Origin: Rudaeicoccus suwonensis
GTDB taxonomy: Bacteria; Actinomycetota; Actinomycetes; Actinomycetales; Dermatophilaceae
Length of the DNA: 64,000 nucleotides
NCBI RefSeq assembly: GCF_007829035.1
Contig: NZ_VIVQ01000001.1
Location: forward strand, 1,240,001-1,304,000
Direction of reading: 5' to 3'
The notes under the pieces were generated by a model. The model was not told the origin of the DNA. It ran no database searches and was given only the letters and a program-made list of their open reading frames with translations. A program made the position numbers and the translations under genes. Shown in pieces: positions 7,822-19,661 of this stretch. Every line of letters begins with the position of its first letter. The stretch's first letter is position 1.

Positions 7822-8859
7822 ATGAGCGACGAGCGTCGGTTGGACGTCCTGCGCGCGATCGTCCAGGACTACGTCTCGACATCGGAGCCGGTCGGCTCCA
7901 AGGCGCTGCTCGAGCGCCATCACCTGGGCGTCAGCGCCGCGACCGTGCGCAACGACATGGCGGCGCTGGAGGACGAGGGTCTGATCGCTGCACCACACAC
8001 CAGTGCAGGGCGGATCCCGACCGACGCGGGCTATCGGTTGTTCGTCGACAAGCTCAGCCAGATCAAACCGCTGACACGCGCCGAGCGATCGGCGATCGAG
8101 ACCTTCCTGTCGCAGTCGGTCGATCTTGACGACGTCGTGACGCGCACGGTTCGCCTGCTGTCCTCGCTCACCGGCCAGGTGGCGGTCATGCAGTACCCCT
8201 CGCTCAACGCCGCGACGGTGCGGCATGTCGAGCTGGTCTCGCTCGCTGCGGACCGACTGATGCTGGTTGTGATCCTGTCGACAGGTCAGGTTGAGCAGCG
8301 CATCCTCGAACTCGGGTCGCCGACGCACCTTGACGACGAGGCGGCTGTTGCCCAGTTGCGCTCTCGCGTCAATGAACTCAGCGTCGGCCGACGACGCGCC
8401 GAAGCTGCAGTGGCGCTGGTTGCGGCGGTGGCCGAACTCGAAGCACCTCCGGGAGACGCGCAAGGCCAGTCGCGCGCCGCGGTTCTCCGGGCGGTCGCCG
8501 GGGTGCTCGCCGAGCAACGGGAGGATCGCGTCGTGCTCGCCGGCACCGCCAACCTGGCGCGCTCCAGCAACGACTTCCCGCTGACGTTGAGCCCGGTGCT
8601 GCAGGCGCTGGAGGAGCATGTCGTGCTGCTGCGTCTGCTGGCATCGATGGACGGCGAGTCACGCGAGAGTGTGGCGGTCCGCATCGGCGCGGAGAACCCG
8701 ATCTCCGATCTGGCGAGCACGTCGGTGGTGACGGCGTCATACACCGCCGGCGGCGTGGCCGGTCTGGGTGTCCTCGGCCCGACCCGGATGAACTACCCCT
8801 CGACGATGGCCGCTGTGCGGGCGGTTGCCCGCTATGTGACCGAGATCCTGAATCAGTAA
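7822..8859 (+). CDS. hrcA: Heat-inducible transcription repressor HrcA
   Basis: This 345-residue repressor binds CIRCE elements. The N-terminal winged helix has [12 protein letters not shown] and [19 protein letters not shown], followed by the family signature [19 protein letters not shown]. The centre is the GAF-like and dimerisation region. The C-terminal [20 protein letters not shown] and [18 protein letters not shown] are the usual HrcA end motifs. ATG 7822 was chosen because the homology starts there and GAGGTGAGGA gives a good ribosome-binding site. Its own operator lies 87 bases upstream. dnaJ follows after 36 bases; no grpE or dnaK is present, as is common for the second dnaJ locus of actinobacteria. 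Confidence 0.95.
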   Translation: MSDERRLDVLRAIVQDYVSTSEPVGSKALLERHHLGVSAATVRNDMAALEDEGLIAAPHTSAGRIPTDAGYRLFVDKLSQIKPLTRAERSAIETFLSQSVDLDDVVTRTVRLLSSLTGQVAVMQYPSLNAATVRHVELVSLAADRLMLVVILSTGQVEQRILELGSPTHLDDEAAVAQLRSRVNELSVGRRRAEAAVALVAAVAELEAPPGDAQGQSRAAVLRAVAGVLAEQREDRVVLAGTANLARSSNDFPLTLSPVLQALEEHVVLLRLLASMDGESRESVAVRIGAENPISDLASTSVVTASYTAGGVAGLGVLGPTRMNYPSTMAAVRAVARYVTEILNQ

Positions 8860-8895
8860 CGACCACAGTACTTTTCGCCCCTGACAAGGACAGTT

Positions 8896-10023
8896 GTGAA
8901 CGACTACTACGGCGACCTCGGAGTCGCGCAGAACGCCACGCCCGAGGAGATCAAGCGGGCCTACCGCAAGATGGCGCGCAAGCTGCACCCGGACGTGAAC
9001 CCCGATCCGGACGCGGCCGACCAGTTCAAGAAGATCTCCCAGGCGTATGACGTTCTCGGCGATGCCGAGAAGCGTCAGGCGTACGACATGGGCAGCGACC
9101 CGTACGGCGGTTCCGCAGGTTCCGCCGGCTTCGGCCAGGGCTTTTCGTTCAGCGACATCATGGACGCCTTCTTCAGCGGTGGCGTCGGTGGCCAGACCGG
9201 CCCACGCTCGCGGGTGCAGCGTGGCCAAGACGCCCTGATCGGTGTCGAGATCGACCTTTCAGCAGCGGTTTTCGGCAGTACGGAGGACCTCACGTTCGAC
9301 ACTGCTGTCGTCTGCGAAACCTGCCACGGCGACGGTGCCCGGCCAGGCACCGGTCGTCATACATGCGACATCTGCCACGGATCCGGCCAGGTGCAGCAGG
9401 TGCAGCGCTCCTTCCTCGGTCAGGTCATGACGACCCGCCCGTGCAATGCCTGCCGCGGCTTCGGCGAGATCATCGACAGCCCCTGCTTCGACTGCTCTGG
9501 CGAGGGCCGTGTGCGCGATCGCCGCACCATCTCGGTGAAGGTCCCTGCAGGAGTCGACAGCGGCACGCGAATCCAGCTGACCGGAGAGGGTGAGGTCGGT
9601 CCGGCAGGTGGTCCGGCCGGTGACCTGTATGTCGAGGTGCGTGTTCGCAAGCACCCGACCTTTCAGCGACAGGGCAACGACCTGCACTGCTCGGTCGAAC
9701 TCCCCATGACAGCAGCGGCTCTGGGCACGACGCTGTCGCTGGAGACCCTTGACGGCAAGCGCGATGTCGACATCCGTCCGGGAACGCAGCCCGGGGACGT
9801 CATCACGCTGCGCAACCTCGGGGTCACGCAGTTGCGCAGCAGCGCCCGTGGTGACCTCATGGTGCACGCAAACGTTCGCGTACCCACCAAGCTGGATGCC
9901 GAGCAGGAGCAACTCCTGCGTCAGCTCGCCGACCAGCGCGGCGAGGATCTGTCGCAGGCGCGTTTCGACCGGGTCGAGAAGGGCTTGTTCGGCAAGTTGC
10001 GCGACGCCTTCCAGCAGAAGTGA
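8896..10023 (+). CDS. dnaJ: Molecular chaperone DnaJ
   Basis: This is a 375-residue type I J-protein with the full domain order. The J domain has the HPD tripeptide in [19 protein letters not shown] short glycine/phenylalanine segment includes [19 protein letters not shown]. The zinc domain has four CxxCxGxG repeats ([32 protein letters not shown]). The C-terminal peptide-binding domains follow. It stimulates DnaK ATP hydrolysis and delivers unfolded clients. The GTG start at 8896 places [10 protein letters not shown] at the N-terminus, as expected. Expression is probably heat-controlled with hrcA through CIRCE. The stop overlaps rsmE by four bases (GTGA). Confidence 0.95.
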   Translation: MNDYYGDLGVAQNATPEEIKRAYRKMARKLHPDVNPDPDAADQFKKISQAYDVLGDAEKRQAYDMGSDPYGGSAGSAGFGQGFSFSDIMDAFFSGGVGGQTGPRSRVQRGQDALIGVEIDLSAAVFGSTEDLTFDTAVVCETCHGDGARPGTGRHTCDICHGSGQVQQVQRSFLGQVMTTRPCNACRGFGEIIDSPCFDCSGEGRVRDRRTISVKVPAGVDSGTRIQLTGEGEVGPAGGPAGDLYVEVRVRKHPTFQRQGNDLHCSVELPMTAAALGTTLSLETLDGKRDVDIRPGTQPGDVITLRNLGVTQLRSSARGDLMVHANVRVPTKLDAEQEQLLRQLADQRGEDLSQARFDRVEKGLFGKLRDAFQQK

Positions 10024-10760
10024 CCGCTCCGCTGTTCTTCGTCGACGACGGCGCGCTGGCCGTCGCCGAGGTGCACGGTGAACTCGTGCTCGCCGGGGCA
10101 GAGGCCCGGCACGCTGTTGTCGTGCGTCGCATCGGCGCCGGAGAAGTCGTGCACCTCGCCGATGGCAGCGGACGTGTCGCAGAGTGCCGTGTGGTCGCTG
10201 CGGCTGCCGACGCGCTCACCGTCACGGTGCTCGCACTGCACGAAACCGATGCGCCCGCAGTGCGATTCGTGTTGATGCAGGCGCTCGCCAAGGGTGACCG
10301 CGACGACCAGGCGATCGAGGCGGCGACCGAACTCGGCGTCGACGTGGTCGTTCCGTGGCAGGCCGAGCGCAGCATCGTGCAGTGGCGCGGCGAACGCGGG
10401 GCAAAGGCGCATCGCAAGTGGGCCGCGCTGTTGCGCGCCGCAGCCAAGCAGTCGAGGCGGCCGACGGTGCCCGATCTGGAAGATGTCGTCAGCTCTCGTA
10501 TGGCGGTGGACCGGCTTGCTGCAGCGACGACAGCGCTGGTGCTGCACGAGGAGGCCACGGCGCGCCTCACCGACGTCGACCTTCCGGGTGAGGGCGAGGT
10601 CATGGTCGTCGTCGGTCCCGAGGGCGGCATCACGCCGGGAGAGGTGGCAGCGTTCGAGGCGGCCGGCGCCATACCGGTGCGCCTGGGGCCGACGGTGCTG
10701 CGCGCGTCGAGCGCAGGACCGGCTGCACTGGCTGTGCTTGCGGCCCGATGCCGTTGGTGA
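10020..10760 (+). CDS. rsmE: 16S rRNA (uracil1498-N3)-methyltransferase
   Basis: This 246-residue SPOUT-class enzyme methylates U1498 of 16S rRNA. The N-terminal PUA-like part carries [20 protein letters not shown]. The C-terminal knotted SAM-binding domain has [14 protein letters not shown] (written here as [15 protein letters not shown]) and [18 protein letters not shown], both strong RsmE signatures. [20 protein letters not shown] is the conserved central helix. It starts with GTG overlapping the dnaJ stop, so it belongs to the hrcA-dnaJ transcript. Length and motifs are normal. Confidence 0.93.
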   Translation: MTAPLFFVDDGALAVAEVHGELVLAGAEARHAVVVRRIGAGEVVHLADGSGRVAECRVVAAAADALTVTVLALHETDAPAVRFVLMQALAKGDRDDQAIEAATELGVDVVVPWQAERSIVQWRGERGAKAHRKWAALLRAAAKQSRRPTVPDLEDVVSSRMAVDRLAAATTALVLHEEATARLTDVDLPGEGEVMVVVGPEGGITPGEVAAFEAAGAIPVRLGPTVLRASSAGPAALAVLAARCRW

Positions 10761-10805
10761 CGGCGGGCGGACGGTATGAAGTCGCCGCCTGTCACGGGCC
10801 GACCG

Positions 10806-10811
10806 TAGGAT
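10806..10811 (+). promoter_or_regulatory. -10 box in front of phoH
   Basis: TAGGAT stands nine bases before the phoH ATG, within the 14-base word GTAGGATGGCGGGA that also precedes hemW. It probably starts a transcript with a very short or absent leader for phoH-ybeY and downstream genes. Confidence 0.45.
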
Positions 10812-10820
10812 GGCGGGACG

Positions 10821-11966
10821 ATGACACGTGACGATCAGGCCCATCTGCCCGCAACGACCGCCAGCGCGGACGCCACCGAGTCGAGTCCGGTGAGCCGATC
10901 CGCCGACATCGAGGCGGAGCACACCATCGAAATTCCACCGGACGTCGCGATGGTCACCCTGCTCGGCCCGCGCGATGAGCTCTTGCGCACCATGGAGCGT
11001 GCCTTTCCCCGACTGCGACTGCACGTGCGCGGCAACGTCTTCCACCTGGCCGGTGCGCCCGCGGACATGGCGCTGGTCGAAGAACTCATCGACGAGCTCC
11101 TGGTCATCATCGACGCCGGTCAGCCGCTCAACCGCGACGCCGTCGAGCGGTCGATCGGCATGCTGCGCGGCCGCACGCGCGAGCGTCCTGCGGACGTGCT
11201 GACGATGAACATCGTGAGCAACCGCGGACGCACGATCCGTCCCAAGACGCTGGGCCAGAAAGGGTATGTCGACGCGATCGACGCCAACACCATCGTCTTC
11301 GGGATCGGCCCGGCCGGCACCGGCAAGACCTATCTGGCAATGGCCAAGGCGGTCGCGGCGCTGCAGGCCAAGCAGGTCAACCGGATCATCCTGACCCGTC
11401 CGGCGGTCGAGGCCGGCGAGCGGCTGGGGTTCCTGCCCGGCACACTCAACGACAAGATCGACCCTTACCTGCGCCCGCTCTACGACGCACTGCACGACAT
11501 GGTCGACCAGGATTCGCTCTCCCGACTCATGGCCTCCGGCACCGTCGAGGTCGCTCCGCTGGCCTACATGCGCGGCCGCACGCTCAACGACGCGTTCATC
11601 ATCCTCGACGAGGCGCAGAACACCTCCGCCGAACAGATGAAGATGTTCCTCACCCGGTTGGGCTTCGGGTCCAAGATGGTTGTCACCGGCGATGTCACCC
11701 AGGTCGACCTGCCGGGGGGCACCCAGTCAGGTCTGCGGGTGGTGCAGGACATCCTTGGCAACGTCGACGACGTGCACTTCTCCCGACTCACCGCCGACGA
11801 CGTCGTGCGGCACCGGCTGGTCAGCGCGATCGTCGAGGCCTACGAGGAATTCGACGCCGCAACCACGGCCACCTCCGGTCATCAGCGGCCCGCGCGCCAC
11901 GGCGCCCGTCGCAGCAGCGGTGGCAGCGCGACCGGCACGAGCAGCGAACGCGGTGAGCGCTCGTGA
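10821..11966 (+). CDS. PhoH-like ATPase
   Basis: This 381-residue protein of the PhoH (YbeZ-type) family is a cytoplasmic nucleotide-binding protein associated with ribosome and RNA metabolism. Residues 30-100 form a KH-like N-terminal region. The Walker A motif is GPAGTGKTYLA. ILTRPAVEAGERLGFLPG, the Walker B-like FIILDEAQNTSAEQM, and VVTGDVTQVDLPGGTQSGL are diagnostic. The last 30 residues are a low-complexity basic Ser/Gly-rich tail that also overlaps the start of ybeY by four bases. PhoH-YbeY coupling is widely conserved and supports a shared role in rRNA maturation. The E. coli equivalent is YbeZ. Confidence 0.93.
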   Translation: MTRDDQAHLPATTASADATESSPVSRSADIEAEHTIEIPPDVAMVTLLGPRDELLRTMERAFPRLRLHVRGNVFHLAGAPADMALVEELIDELLVIIDAGQPLNRDAVERSIGMLRGRTRERPADVLTMNIVSNRGRTIRPKTLGQKGYVDAIDANTIVFGIGPAGTGKTYLAMAKAVAALQAKQVNRIILTRPAVEAGERLGFLPGTLNDKIDPYLRPLYDALHDMVDQDSLSRLMASGTVEVAPLAYMRGRTLNDAFIILDEAQNTSAEQMKMFLTRLGFGSKMVVTGDVTQVDLPGGTQSGLRVVQDILGNVDDVHFSRLTADDVVRHRLVSAIVEAYEEFDAATTATSGHQRPARHGARRSSGGSATGTSSERGERS

Positions 11967-12460
11967 GCATCGATCTGCGCAACGAGACCGACGCGGTCAT
12001 CGACCTCGAAGAGTTGCACGACTGCGCGGCCTTCGTGCTCGACCAGATGCGCGTTCACCCGGGCGCCGACCTGTTCGTCGGGGTGATCGACGAGGCTGCG
12101 ATGGAGACACTGCACCGGCAGTGGATGGATCTGCCCGGGCCGACCGACGTCATGAGCTTCCCGATGGACGAGTTGCGCCCGGGCTCCGCCGACGAAGAAC
12201 CCGCCGAAGGCGTGCTCGGTGACATCGTGCTGTGCCCGACGGTGGCGGCTCGCCAAGCCGCCGACGCCGGTCACACGATGGACGAAGAGCTCTTGCTGCT
12301 GACGGTGCACGGCATCCTGCACCTGCTCGGTTTCGACCACGCCGAGCCGGACGAGCGGCGCGAGATGTTCGAGTTGCAGCGCACCCTGCTGCTGACCTTC
12401 CTGGCCGGCCTTGGGCGCAGTGGTGCCGCGGTGCGGATCAAACCGCCGTCGGGGGAGTAA
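11963..12460 (+). CDS. ybeY: Endoribonuclease YbeY
   Basis: This 165-residue metalloprotein is required for 16S rRNA 3'-end maturation and ribosome quality control. The zinc motif HGILHLLGFDHAEPDE (HxxxHxxxxxH) is intact. The upstream TDVMSFPMDE and GDIVLCPTVAARQA segments are family signatures. It starts with GTG overlapping phoH (GTGA) and is followed six bases later by the CNNM/CBS gene, the usual order phoH-ybeY-ybeX-like-era. Confidence 0.95.
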   Translation: MSIDLRNETDAVIDLEELHDCAAFVLDQMRVHPGADLFVGVIDEAAMETLHRQWMDLPGPTDVMSFPMDELRPGSADEEPAEGVLGDIVLCPTVAARQAADAGHTMDEELLLLTVHGILHLLGFDHAEPDERREMFELQRTLLLTFLAGLGRSGAAVRIKPPSGE

Positions 12461-12466
12461 CTCGCC

Positions 12467-13852
12467 ATGGTGCTGCTGCTCGTCGCTGCACTTGCCTCTG
12501 TCGTACTCGGATTCCTCTTCGCAGCAATCGAATCCGCGCTCAGCCGAATCGGGCGCCATGGCGCAGATGCGCTCGTCGACGAAGGTCGTCGTGGCGCTCC
12601 GGCGCTGAGCCGACTGGTCGACGACAGCGCCGCGGTTGCCATGGTGCTGACCTTCCTGCGCGTCGTCACCGAGGCGACCGCGGCTGTGCTGGTGACCTTC
12701 GCCTGCCGTGAGGCGCTGCACGACTTCTGGGCCGCGTTGCTGGTGGCGATCGCTGTCATGGCGATCGTGTCCTTCGTCCTCGTCGGCGTCTCGCCGCGCA
12801 CTCTCGGGCGGCAGCACTCTGCGGCTTTCGCCCTGTCGACAGCACCTGCGGTTCTGTGGTTGCACCGGTTGCTCAGCCCCGTCGCCCGAGCGCTCGTCGC
12901 TCTCGGCAACGCGGTGACACCGGGTCGCGGATACCGCGACGGGCCCTTCGACTCAGAGGCCGAACTCCGCGAATACGTCGATCTGGCAACTGATTCCGAT
13001 TTCATCGAAGACGACGAGCGCAAGATGATCCAGTCGGTCTTCGAACTCGACGAGACGGTCGCACGCGGGCTCATGGTGCCACGCACCGACATGATCACCG
13101 TCGACCGGCGCAAGACACTGCGCCAGGCCATGTCGCTACTGCGCCGCTCCGGTTTCTCCCGGATCCCGGTGACGGACGGCAGTCCTGACGACATACAAGG
13201 CGTCATCTACTTCAAAGACGTGGCGGCCCGCGTGATCGGCCACGAGGCGATGCTCGACCACCCGGTGGCCGAGGTGATGCGCGACGTGTGGTTCGTGCCC
13301 GACAGCAAACCGGCCGATGACCTGCTGCGCGAGATGCAGACCGCGCGCACCCACTTCGCGATCGTGATCGACGAGTACGGCGGCACCGCCGGCCTGGTGA
13401 CCCTCGAGGACATCGTCGAGGAGGTCGTGGGTGAGATCGACGACGAATACGACCGTGTGACACCGGGTTTGGAAGATCTGCCCGATGGCACCACCCGGGT
13501 GCCGGCCCGCATGTCACCACGCGACCTGGCCGAACACTTCGACGTCACCATCGACGATGACGACGACGTCGAGACCGTCGGCGGTCTGCTGGCGAAGCTC
13601 GTCGGTCGGGTCCCGCTGCCAGGCGCGTCCGCGCAGGTGGCCGGCCTGCAGCTCACCGCCGAACGTATGGCGGGCCGCCGACATCAGCTCGCCACCCTCA
13701 TCGTCGAGCCGGTCGACACCGAGGGCCGTGATGACCCCAATTCCGTCAGCCACGGCTCCGACGCGCGTCCCGAGGAGAGGGCGAGCGAGCGGGAGGCCCG
13801 CGGCATACGCGATGATGGCGCACGCGGGTCGGATGAGGAGAGAGTGTCGTGA
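12467..13852 (+). CDS. CNNM/CorC-type transporter with CBS pair
   Basis: This 461-residue membrane protein has an N-terminal DUF21 domain with about four hydrophobic segments (residues 1-150). A CBS pair follows (about 205-330, with [19 protein letters not shown] and [17 protein letters not shown]). The C-terminal CorC_HlyC domain ends near residue 425, and [20 protein letters not shown] is the strongest family signature. Relatives are proposed Mg2+/Co2+ efflux proteins; haemolysin naming is historical. The last 35 residues are acidic and basic low-complexity sequence. It sits in the ybeX position between ybeY and era, and its stop overlaps era by four bases. Confidence 0.9.
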   Translation: MVLLLVAALASVVLGFLFAAIESALSRIGRHGADALVDEGRRGAPALSRLVDDSAAVAMVLTFLRVVTEATAAVLVTFACREALHDFWAALLVAIAVMAIVSFVLVGVSPRTLGRQHSAAFALSTAPAVLWLHRLLSPVARALVALGNAVTPGRGYRDGPFDSEAELREYVDLATDSDFIEDDERKMIQSVFELDETVARGLMVPRTDMITVDRRKTLRQAMSLLRRSGFSRIPVTDGSPDDIQGVIYFKDVAARVIGHEAMLDHPVAEVMRDVWFVPDSKPADDLLREMQTARTHFAIVIDEYGGTAGLVTLEDIVEEVVGEIDDEYDRVTPGLEDLPDGTTRVPARMSPRDLAEHFDVTIDDDDDVETVGGLLAKLVGRVPLPGASAQVAGLQLTAERMAGRRHQLATLIVEPVDTEGRDDPNSVSHGSDARPEERASEREARGIRDDGARGSDEERVS

Positions 13853-14760
13853 GCGAATATCGAGCGGGTTTTGCCTGCCTGGTCGGCCGACCCAATGCGG
13901 GCAAGTCGACGTTGACCAATGCGCTGGTCGGACAGAAGGTGGCGATCACCTCCAGCAAGCCGCAGACGACCCGGCACACCATCCGGGGCATCACCACCTC
14001 GGACGCCGGTCAGCTGATCCTGGTCGACACCCCCGGACTGCACAAGCCGCGCACTCTGCTCGGCCAGCGGCTCAACGACGTCGTGCGCGAGACCCTGCTC
14101 GACGTCGACGTGATCGGATTCTGTCTGCCGAGTGATCAGCGCATCGGCCCCGGGGACCAGTTCATCGCGGCCGAACTCGACGAGATCCGGCGAGGCCGTC
14201 GCCGGCCAGTGGTAGCCATCGCGACCAAGAGCGACACCGTCGACAAGGACCGCCTCGCCGAGCATCTGCTGGCGATCGACCAGCTGGGTCAGTGGGATGA
14301 CATCGTTCCGTGCTCGGCCACACGTGGTGACCAGGTCGAGACGGTGCAGCAGGTGCTCACCAGCCATCTGCCGGTGTCGCCGCAGCTGTATCCCGACGGC
14401 GTGCTGACCGACGAGCCGGACGACGTGATGATCGCCGAACTCGTGCGGGAGGCCGCCCTGGAGGGTGTGCGCGACGAGCTGCCGCACAGCATCGCCGTCG
14501 TCGTCGAAGAGATGACACCACGCGAGGACCGTCCCGCCGACAAGCCGTTGATGGACATCCGTGTCAACGTCTTCGTCGAGCGATCCAGCCAGAAGGCGAT
14601 CATCATCGGCCGCGGTGGCTCGCGGCTGCGGGAGGTCGGCACCAACGCGCGCACTGCCATCGAGGAGCTGCTCGGGCAGCGGGTCTACCTCGACCTGCAC
14701 GTCAAGATCGCCAAGGACTGGCAGCGCGATCCCAACCAGCTCTCGAAGCTGGGATTCTGA
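13849..14760 (+). CDS. era: GTPase Era
   Basis: This 303-residue GTPase binds 16S rRNA and assists 30S assembly. G1 is GRPNAGKS (residues 13-20). SKPQTTRHTIRG is the G2 region, LVDTPGLHKP is G3 and ATKSD is G4. The C-terminal KH domain is recognised from IIIGRGGSRLREVGTNARTAIEELLG and VYLDLHVKIAKDWQRDPNQL, read as separate segments. The GTG start overlaps the preceding stop (GTGA), so era is translated from the phoH-ybeY operon. Confidence 0.95.
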   Translation: MSEYRAGFACLVGRPNAGKSTLTNALVGQKVAITSSKPQTTRHTIRGITTSDAGQLILVDTPGLHKPRTLLGQRLNDVVRETLLDVDVIGFCLPSDQRIGPGDQFIAAELDEIRRGRRRPVVAIATKSDTVDKDRLAEHLLAIDQLGQWDDIVPCSATRGDQVETVQQVLTSHLPVSPQLYPDGVLTDEPDDVMIAELVREAALEGVRDELPHSIAVVVEEMTPREDRPADKPLMDIRVNVFVERSSQKAIIIGRGGSRLREVGTNARTAIEELLGQRVYLDLHVKIAKDWQRDPNQLSKLGF

Positions 14761-14764
14761 GCGC

Positions 14765-15511
14765 GTGAGTGAGGATCCGGAGAACCTCGCCTGGGCGGAG
14801 TTCAGTGATGTGCTGCGGCTGTCCGGTCTCGAGGAGGACGGTGAACCGCACCAGATCCCTTGGGACGCAGCACGATTCAACACCGACCACCCACTGGTCG
14901 ATATCGGTTGCGGCAGCGGCCTGTCCACGGTCGGCCTTGCGCAGCAGTTTCCTGATGCCGAGATCCTGGCCGTCGAGCCCGACGATCGGATGCGCTCGCT
15001 GCTGATGCTGCGGGTCGCCGAGCGGGCGGAGCTCCGCGACCGCATCACCGTGCTGCCCGAGTCGATTCTCGACGCCTGGCTGCCGACGCAGTGCGGGGGA
15101 GCGCTGCTGCTCAACGTGATCTACTTCCTCGGTGGCCGCGCCCGGGATGAGTTCTGGGCACGTATGGCGCAGGTGATGGTCCCCGGAGCGCCGATCCTGA
15201 TGAGCCGCTCGTATGGCGGGGTTCCGGACAAGCCGGTCGAACTGTCGATGATCCGCTCGGCGCGGATGGGCCGCCATGAGTACCAGCGGTGGTTCCAGTC
15301 CGAGCCGGTGCGCGACGGTCGCGTCGAGATCACCAACATCTACCGGGTGCTGCGCGACGGTGAGCAGGTCCGCGAGATCGTGACCCGTGTCGCGCCGCTG
15401 GGTCTGGACGAGGACCTGGTGCTGGGTGAGGTGCCGATCGGCACGTTCGGCATCGAGGAGATCGACGAGCGGTATTTCGCCATTCGCCGGCAGCCGGACA
15501 TCGTCCGATGA
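14765..15511 (+). CDS. Class I SAM-dependent methyltransferase
   Basis: This 248-residue protein has motif I VDIGCGSGLSTVGLA, an acidic motif II (ILAVEPDDRM) and GGALLLNVIYFL at the motif IV position, the pattern of class I methyltransferases. The substrate cannot be read from the sequence. The C-terminal half (RMGRHEYQRWFQSEP, IYRVLRDGEQVREIV) is not one I recognise. GTG 14765 lies five bases after the era stop, and the frame upstream overlaps era, so this start is favoured. It is the last gene of the run from phoH onward; the leuA leader follows. Confidence 0.8.
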   Translation: MSEDPENLAWAEFSDVLRLSGLEEDGEPHQIPWDAARFNTDHPLVDIGCGSGLSTVGLAQQFPDAEILAVEPDDRMRSLLMLRVAERAELRDRITVLPESILDAWLPTQCGGALLLNVIYFLGGRARDEFWARMAQVMVPGAPILMSRSYGGVPDKPVELSMIRSARMGRHEYQRWFQSEPVRDGRVEITNIYRVLRDGEQVREIVTRVAPLGLDEDLVLGEVPIGTFGIEEIDERYFAIRRQPDIVR

Positions 15512-15599
15512 GTGCCGAGCCTGCCCCCGGCTGCGCCGGCGCCGGGAGCGATCGGTGCGGCGACACCGATCTCGCCATACGGACTCTTTGGTCAAAACG

Positions 15600-15629
15600 T
15601 GGACGCACTCAGGACCACCGGCCTACAGT
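15600..15629 (+). promoter_or_regulatory. Promoter of the leuA leader transcript
   Basis: TGGACG (15600-15605) and TACAGT (15624-15629) are 18 bases apart and resemble -35 and -10 hexamers. The GTG of the leader peptide starts eight bases after the -10 box, so the transcript should begin with the leader-peptide start codon. Confidence 0.5.
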
Positions 15630-15636
15630 CGCTGAC

Positions 15637-15668
15637 GTGCGTGCGGCATCCTCGCTTCTCCTTCGTTG

Positions 15669-15684
<16 letters not shown>
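15637..15684 (+). CDS. Leucine-rich leader peptide of leuA
   Basis: This 15-codon ORF encodes VRAASSLLLRCRGGA. It has three consecutive leucine codons, CTT CTC CTT, two of which are codons seldom used in a genome this GC-rich, where CTG dominates. It has no Shine-Dalgarno sequence, but a TANNNT box lies seven bases upstream, so it is probably translated from a leaderless mRNA. The stop codon falls in the loop of the hairpin at 15669-15707, and the Leu codons end six bases before the hairpin's left arm. A ribosome stalled for leucyl-tRNA would cover that arm. Leucine leader peptides before leuA are known in actinobacteria; function here is inferred. Confidence 0.65.
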
Positions 15685-17541
<1,857 letters not shown>

Positions 17542-17548
17542 CGATCTG

Positions 17549-18346
17549 TCACTGCAGGCCCGCGGCGAGGATCTCGTCGAGGGCCTGCAGTGCGTCGCTG
17601 TCGCCGGACCGCGTGAGCTGACCGGATGTAGGGCGATTCCACAGCCACAGGTCAAGGTCGGCGACGGTCCCGCTGACGGTCGCAGCAGAGGCGATGTCGT
17701 CGACAGGACGGAAGTTCGCGTCGTCGATGTGTTCGCCCGACTCAGGGATGACGCCGCGCTCCCGACCCAACTGCAGAGTCCATGCCACAGAAGCATCCGT
17801 TGCTGCGATGCGGACGACCTGACCCTGCGTGGGTGCAAAGGTGAGGAGTGCGTGTTCTCGGCCGTACATCACGTGCACCACCTCATCGATGCCGTCGGCT
17901 GCGAGAGCGGCATCGATGACTGAAACCGGTTGTCTCGCAACAAGTTCGGCGTCGACCCGGTGAACGAGAGCCTCGTGTGCCTGGCGACGCCGGATGTAAC
18001 CAGCGGTGTGCAGGGCCGGGTCCGCCGTCCACATCCAGCGTTCGGTGGCGTCGGGCAGCGCTTGCAGAGCCGCTTGCAGATGTTCACCGGCATCGTCATA
18101 CATCGCGAACAGGTCGGCCAGATCCGCCGGACGTTCGGGGCGGTCGAGTGACTGCGGGTCGCGTACGTCGTGCGCCACGACCTGCCCCCAGAACCACTGC
18201 ACCTCGGTCAGATGCCACAGCAGATCGGTCGCTGACCAGTCGGGACAACTGGGCACCGGCGCATCGGGCTCGGCTGTCTGGAGTGCGGTGCGGAATGCGG
18301 CCGATTCGGTTCGCAGCGCTGCGGCGAAATCCGGCGTGATCGTCAT
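17549..18346 (-). CDS. Maleylpyruvate isomerase family mycothiol-dependent enzyme
   Basis: This 265-residue protein has the DinB-like N-terminal fold of the MDMPI family, shown by VPSCPDWSATDLLWHLTEVQWFWG, here read as CPDWSATDLLWHL followed by the helix VQWFWGQVV. QAHEALVHRVDAELV supplies the conserved metal histidine (HEALVHR), and GIDEVVHVMYGREH follows. The C-terminal domain has ATVSGTVADLDLWLWNR, typical of the family. Such enzymes use mycothiol as cofactor for isomerisation or transfer; the substrate here is unknown. ATG 18346 is the first start that keeps the family N-terminus. It converges on leuA, with seven bases between the stops. Confidence 0.82.
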   Translation of the reverse strand: MTITPDFAAALRTESAAFRTALQTAEPDAPVPSCPDWSATDLLWHLTEVQWFWGQVVAHDVRDPQSLDRPERPADLADLFAMYDDAGEHLQAALQALPDATERWMWTADPALHTAGYIRRRQAHEALVHRVDAELVARQPVSVIDAALAADGIDEVVHVMYGREHALLTFAPTQGQVVRIAATDASVAWTLQLGRERGVIPESGEHIDDANFRPVDDIASAATVSGTVADLDLWLWNRPTSGQLTRSGDSDALQALDEILAAGLQ

Positions 18347-18419
18347 ACCCGACGACGATAGGTCCGGGTGAGGTCGGCGCACCAGGTAAATTCGAACCGG
18401 ATCGAGTTTCTGTGAGCAA

Positions 18420-19661
18420 ATGAGGTGTGCGGTGGGCGCGTTCTGGCATCCGTTCTCGGACATGGGCGCGGTCGAGCGCGCCGGTGACTTCGTGATCACC
18501 CGGGGCGAGGGGGTCCACGTCTGGGACGACCAGGGGCGGCGATATCTCGATGCGACAGCGGGACTGTGGTTCACCAATGTCGGGCACGGTCGTCGCGAGC
18601 TCGCCGACGCGGCTGCTGCGCAGATGGCGCGGCTGGCGCACTACTCGACCTTCGGTGACTACACCCCCGACGTCACCCTCGAGCTCGCCGAGCGACTCGC
18701 CGGCATCGCACCCGTGCCCGGGTCGAAGGTCTTCTTCACCTCTGGTGGGTCGGACTCAGTCGAAACGGCAGCCAAGATCGCCCGGAGATACTGGGTCGAG
18801 ACGGGGCAGCCCAGCCGCCGCATCATCATCGGGCGCGACAAGGCCTACCACGGAATGCATTACGCCGGAACATCGCTCGGAGGCATTCCCGGTAACACCC
18901 AGGGATACGGCGAACTGATCGCCGATCAGGCGCACGTCGCATGGGATGACCCCGAGGATCTGCGTTCCACCATCGAAGGTCTCGGCGCCGAGAATGTCGC
19001 AGCCTTCTTCTGCGAGCCGGTCATGGGGGCCGGCGGGGTCTATCCGCCCCCGGCGGACTATCTGATGGAGGTCCGCAAGATCTGCACCGAAAGTGAGGTG
19101 CTCTTCGTCGCTGACGAGGTCGTGACCGGTTTCGGTCGGATAGGTGGATCGTGGTTCGCATCAACCCGATTCGGCCTCGAGCCCGACTTCGTCACCACCG
19201 CGAAGGGCCTCACGTCCGGCTACCTGCCGATGGGTGCTGTCCTGGTCGCTCCCAAAGTTGCGGCACCGTTCTTCGAGCCAGACGCCGGTCGCTGGCTGCG
19301 GCATGGGTACACCTACTCCGGCCATGCGGCTGCCGCCGCAGTGGCTCTGGCGAATCTCGACCTCATCGAGCGCGAAGGTCTGATCGACGAGGCGTTGCGT
19401 CTGCAGGACTCGCTGGCAGCCCGGCTCTCACCCCTCGATGTTCACGAGTCCGTGTCCGAAGTCCGTTGCGGCACAGGCGCGCTCGCCGCCGTTCAGCTGA
19501 ACGACGCGAGCGCCGCCGCGGGCCTGGCGACGGCCCTGCGCGGCCACGGCATCGCGACACGCGCCGTCGGGGCCGGCGGCATACAGATTTCACCCGCCTT
19601 CACGATGACCGATGCGCAGGTCGATGAACTCGCCTCGGCGATCGAGGCGGCGCTGGGCTGA
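18420..19661 (+). CDS. Class III (omega-type) aminotransferase
   Basis: This PLP enzyme of about 413 residues has the class III hallmarks. FFTSGGSDSVETAAKIARRYW is the phosphate-binding region (GGSDSVE core). Asp232 lies in LFVADEVVTGFGR. Lys262 in TTAKGLTSGYLPMGA would form the Schiff base. Glu-Pro-Val-Met-Gly-Ala-Gly-Gly and HGYTYSGHAAAAAVAL are conserved. FWHPFSDM near the N-terminus is typical of omega-amino acid:pyruvate aminotransferases. The ATG at 18420 and a GTG at 18432 are both possible starts. The stop overlaps the P450 ATG by one base, so amine or amino-acid transfer and P450 oxidation may act on one substrate. The substrate is not identifiable from sequence. Confidence 0.88.
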   Translation: MRCAVGAFWHPFSDMGAVERAGDFVITRGEGVHVWDDQGRRYLDATAGLWFTNVGHGRRELADAAAAQMARLAHYSTFGDYTPDVTLELAERLAGIAPVPGSKVFFTSGGSDSVETAAKIARRYWVETGQPSRRIIIGRDKAYHGMHYAGTSLGGIPGNTQGYGELIADQAHVAWDDPEDLRSTIEGLGAENVAAFFCEPVMGAGGVYPPPADYLMEVRKICTESEVLFVADEVVTGFGRIGGSWFASTRFGLEPDFVTTAKGLTSGYLPMGAVLVAPKVAAPFFEPDAGRWLRHGYTYSGHAAAAAVALANLDLIEREGLIDEALRLQDSLAARLSPLDVHESVSEVRCGTGALAAVQLNDASAAAGLATALRGHGIATRAVGAGGIQISPAFTMTDAQVDELASAIEAALG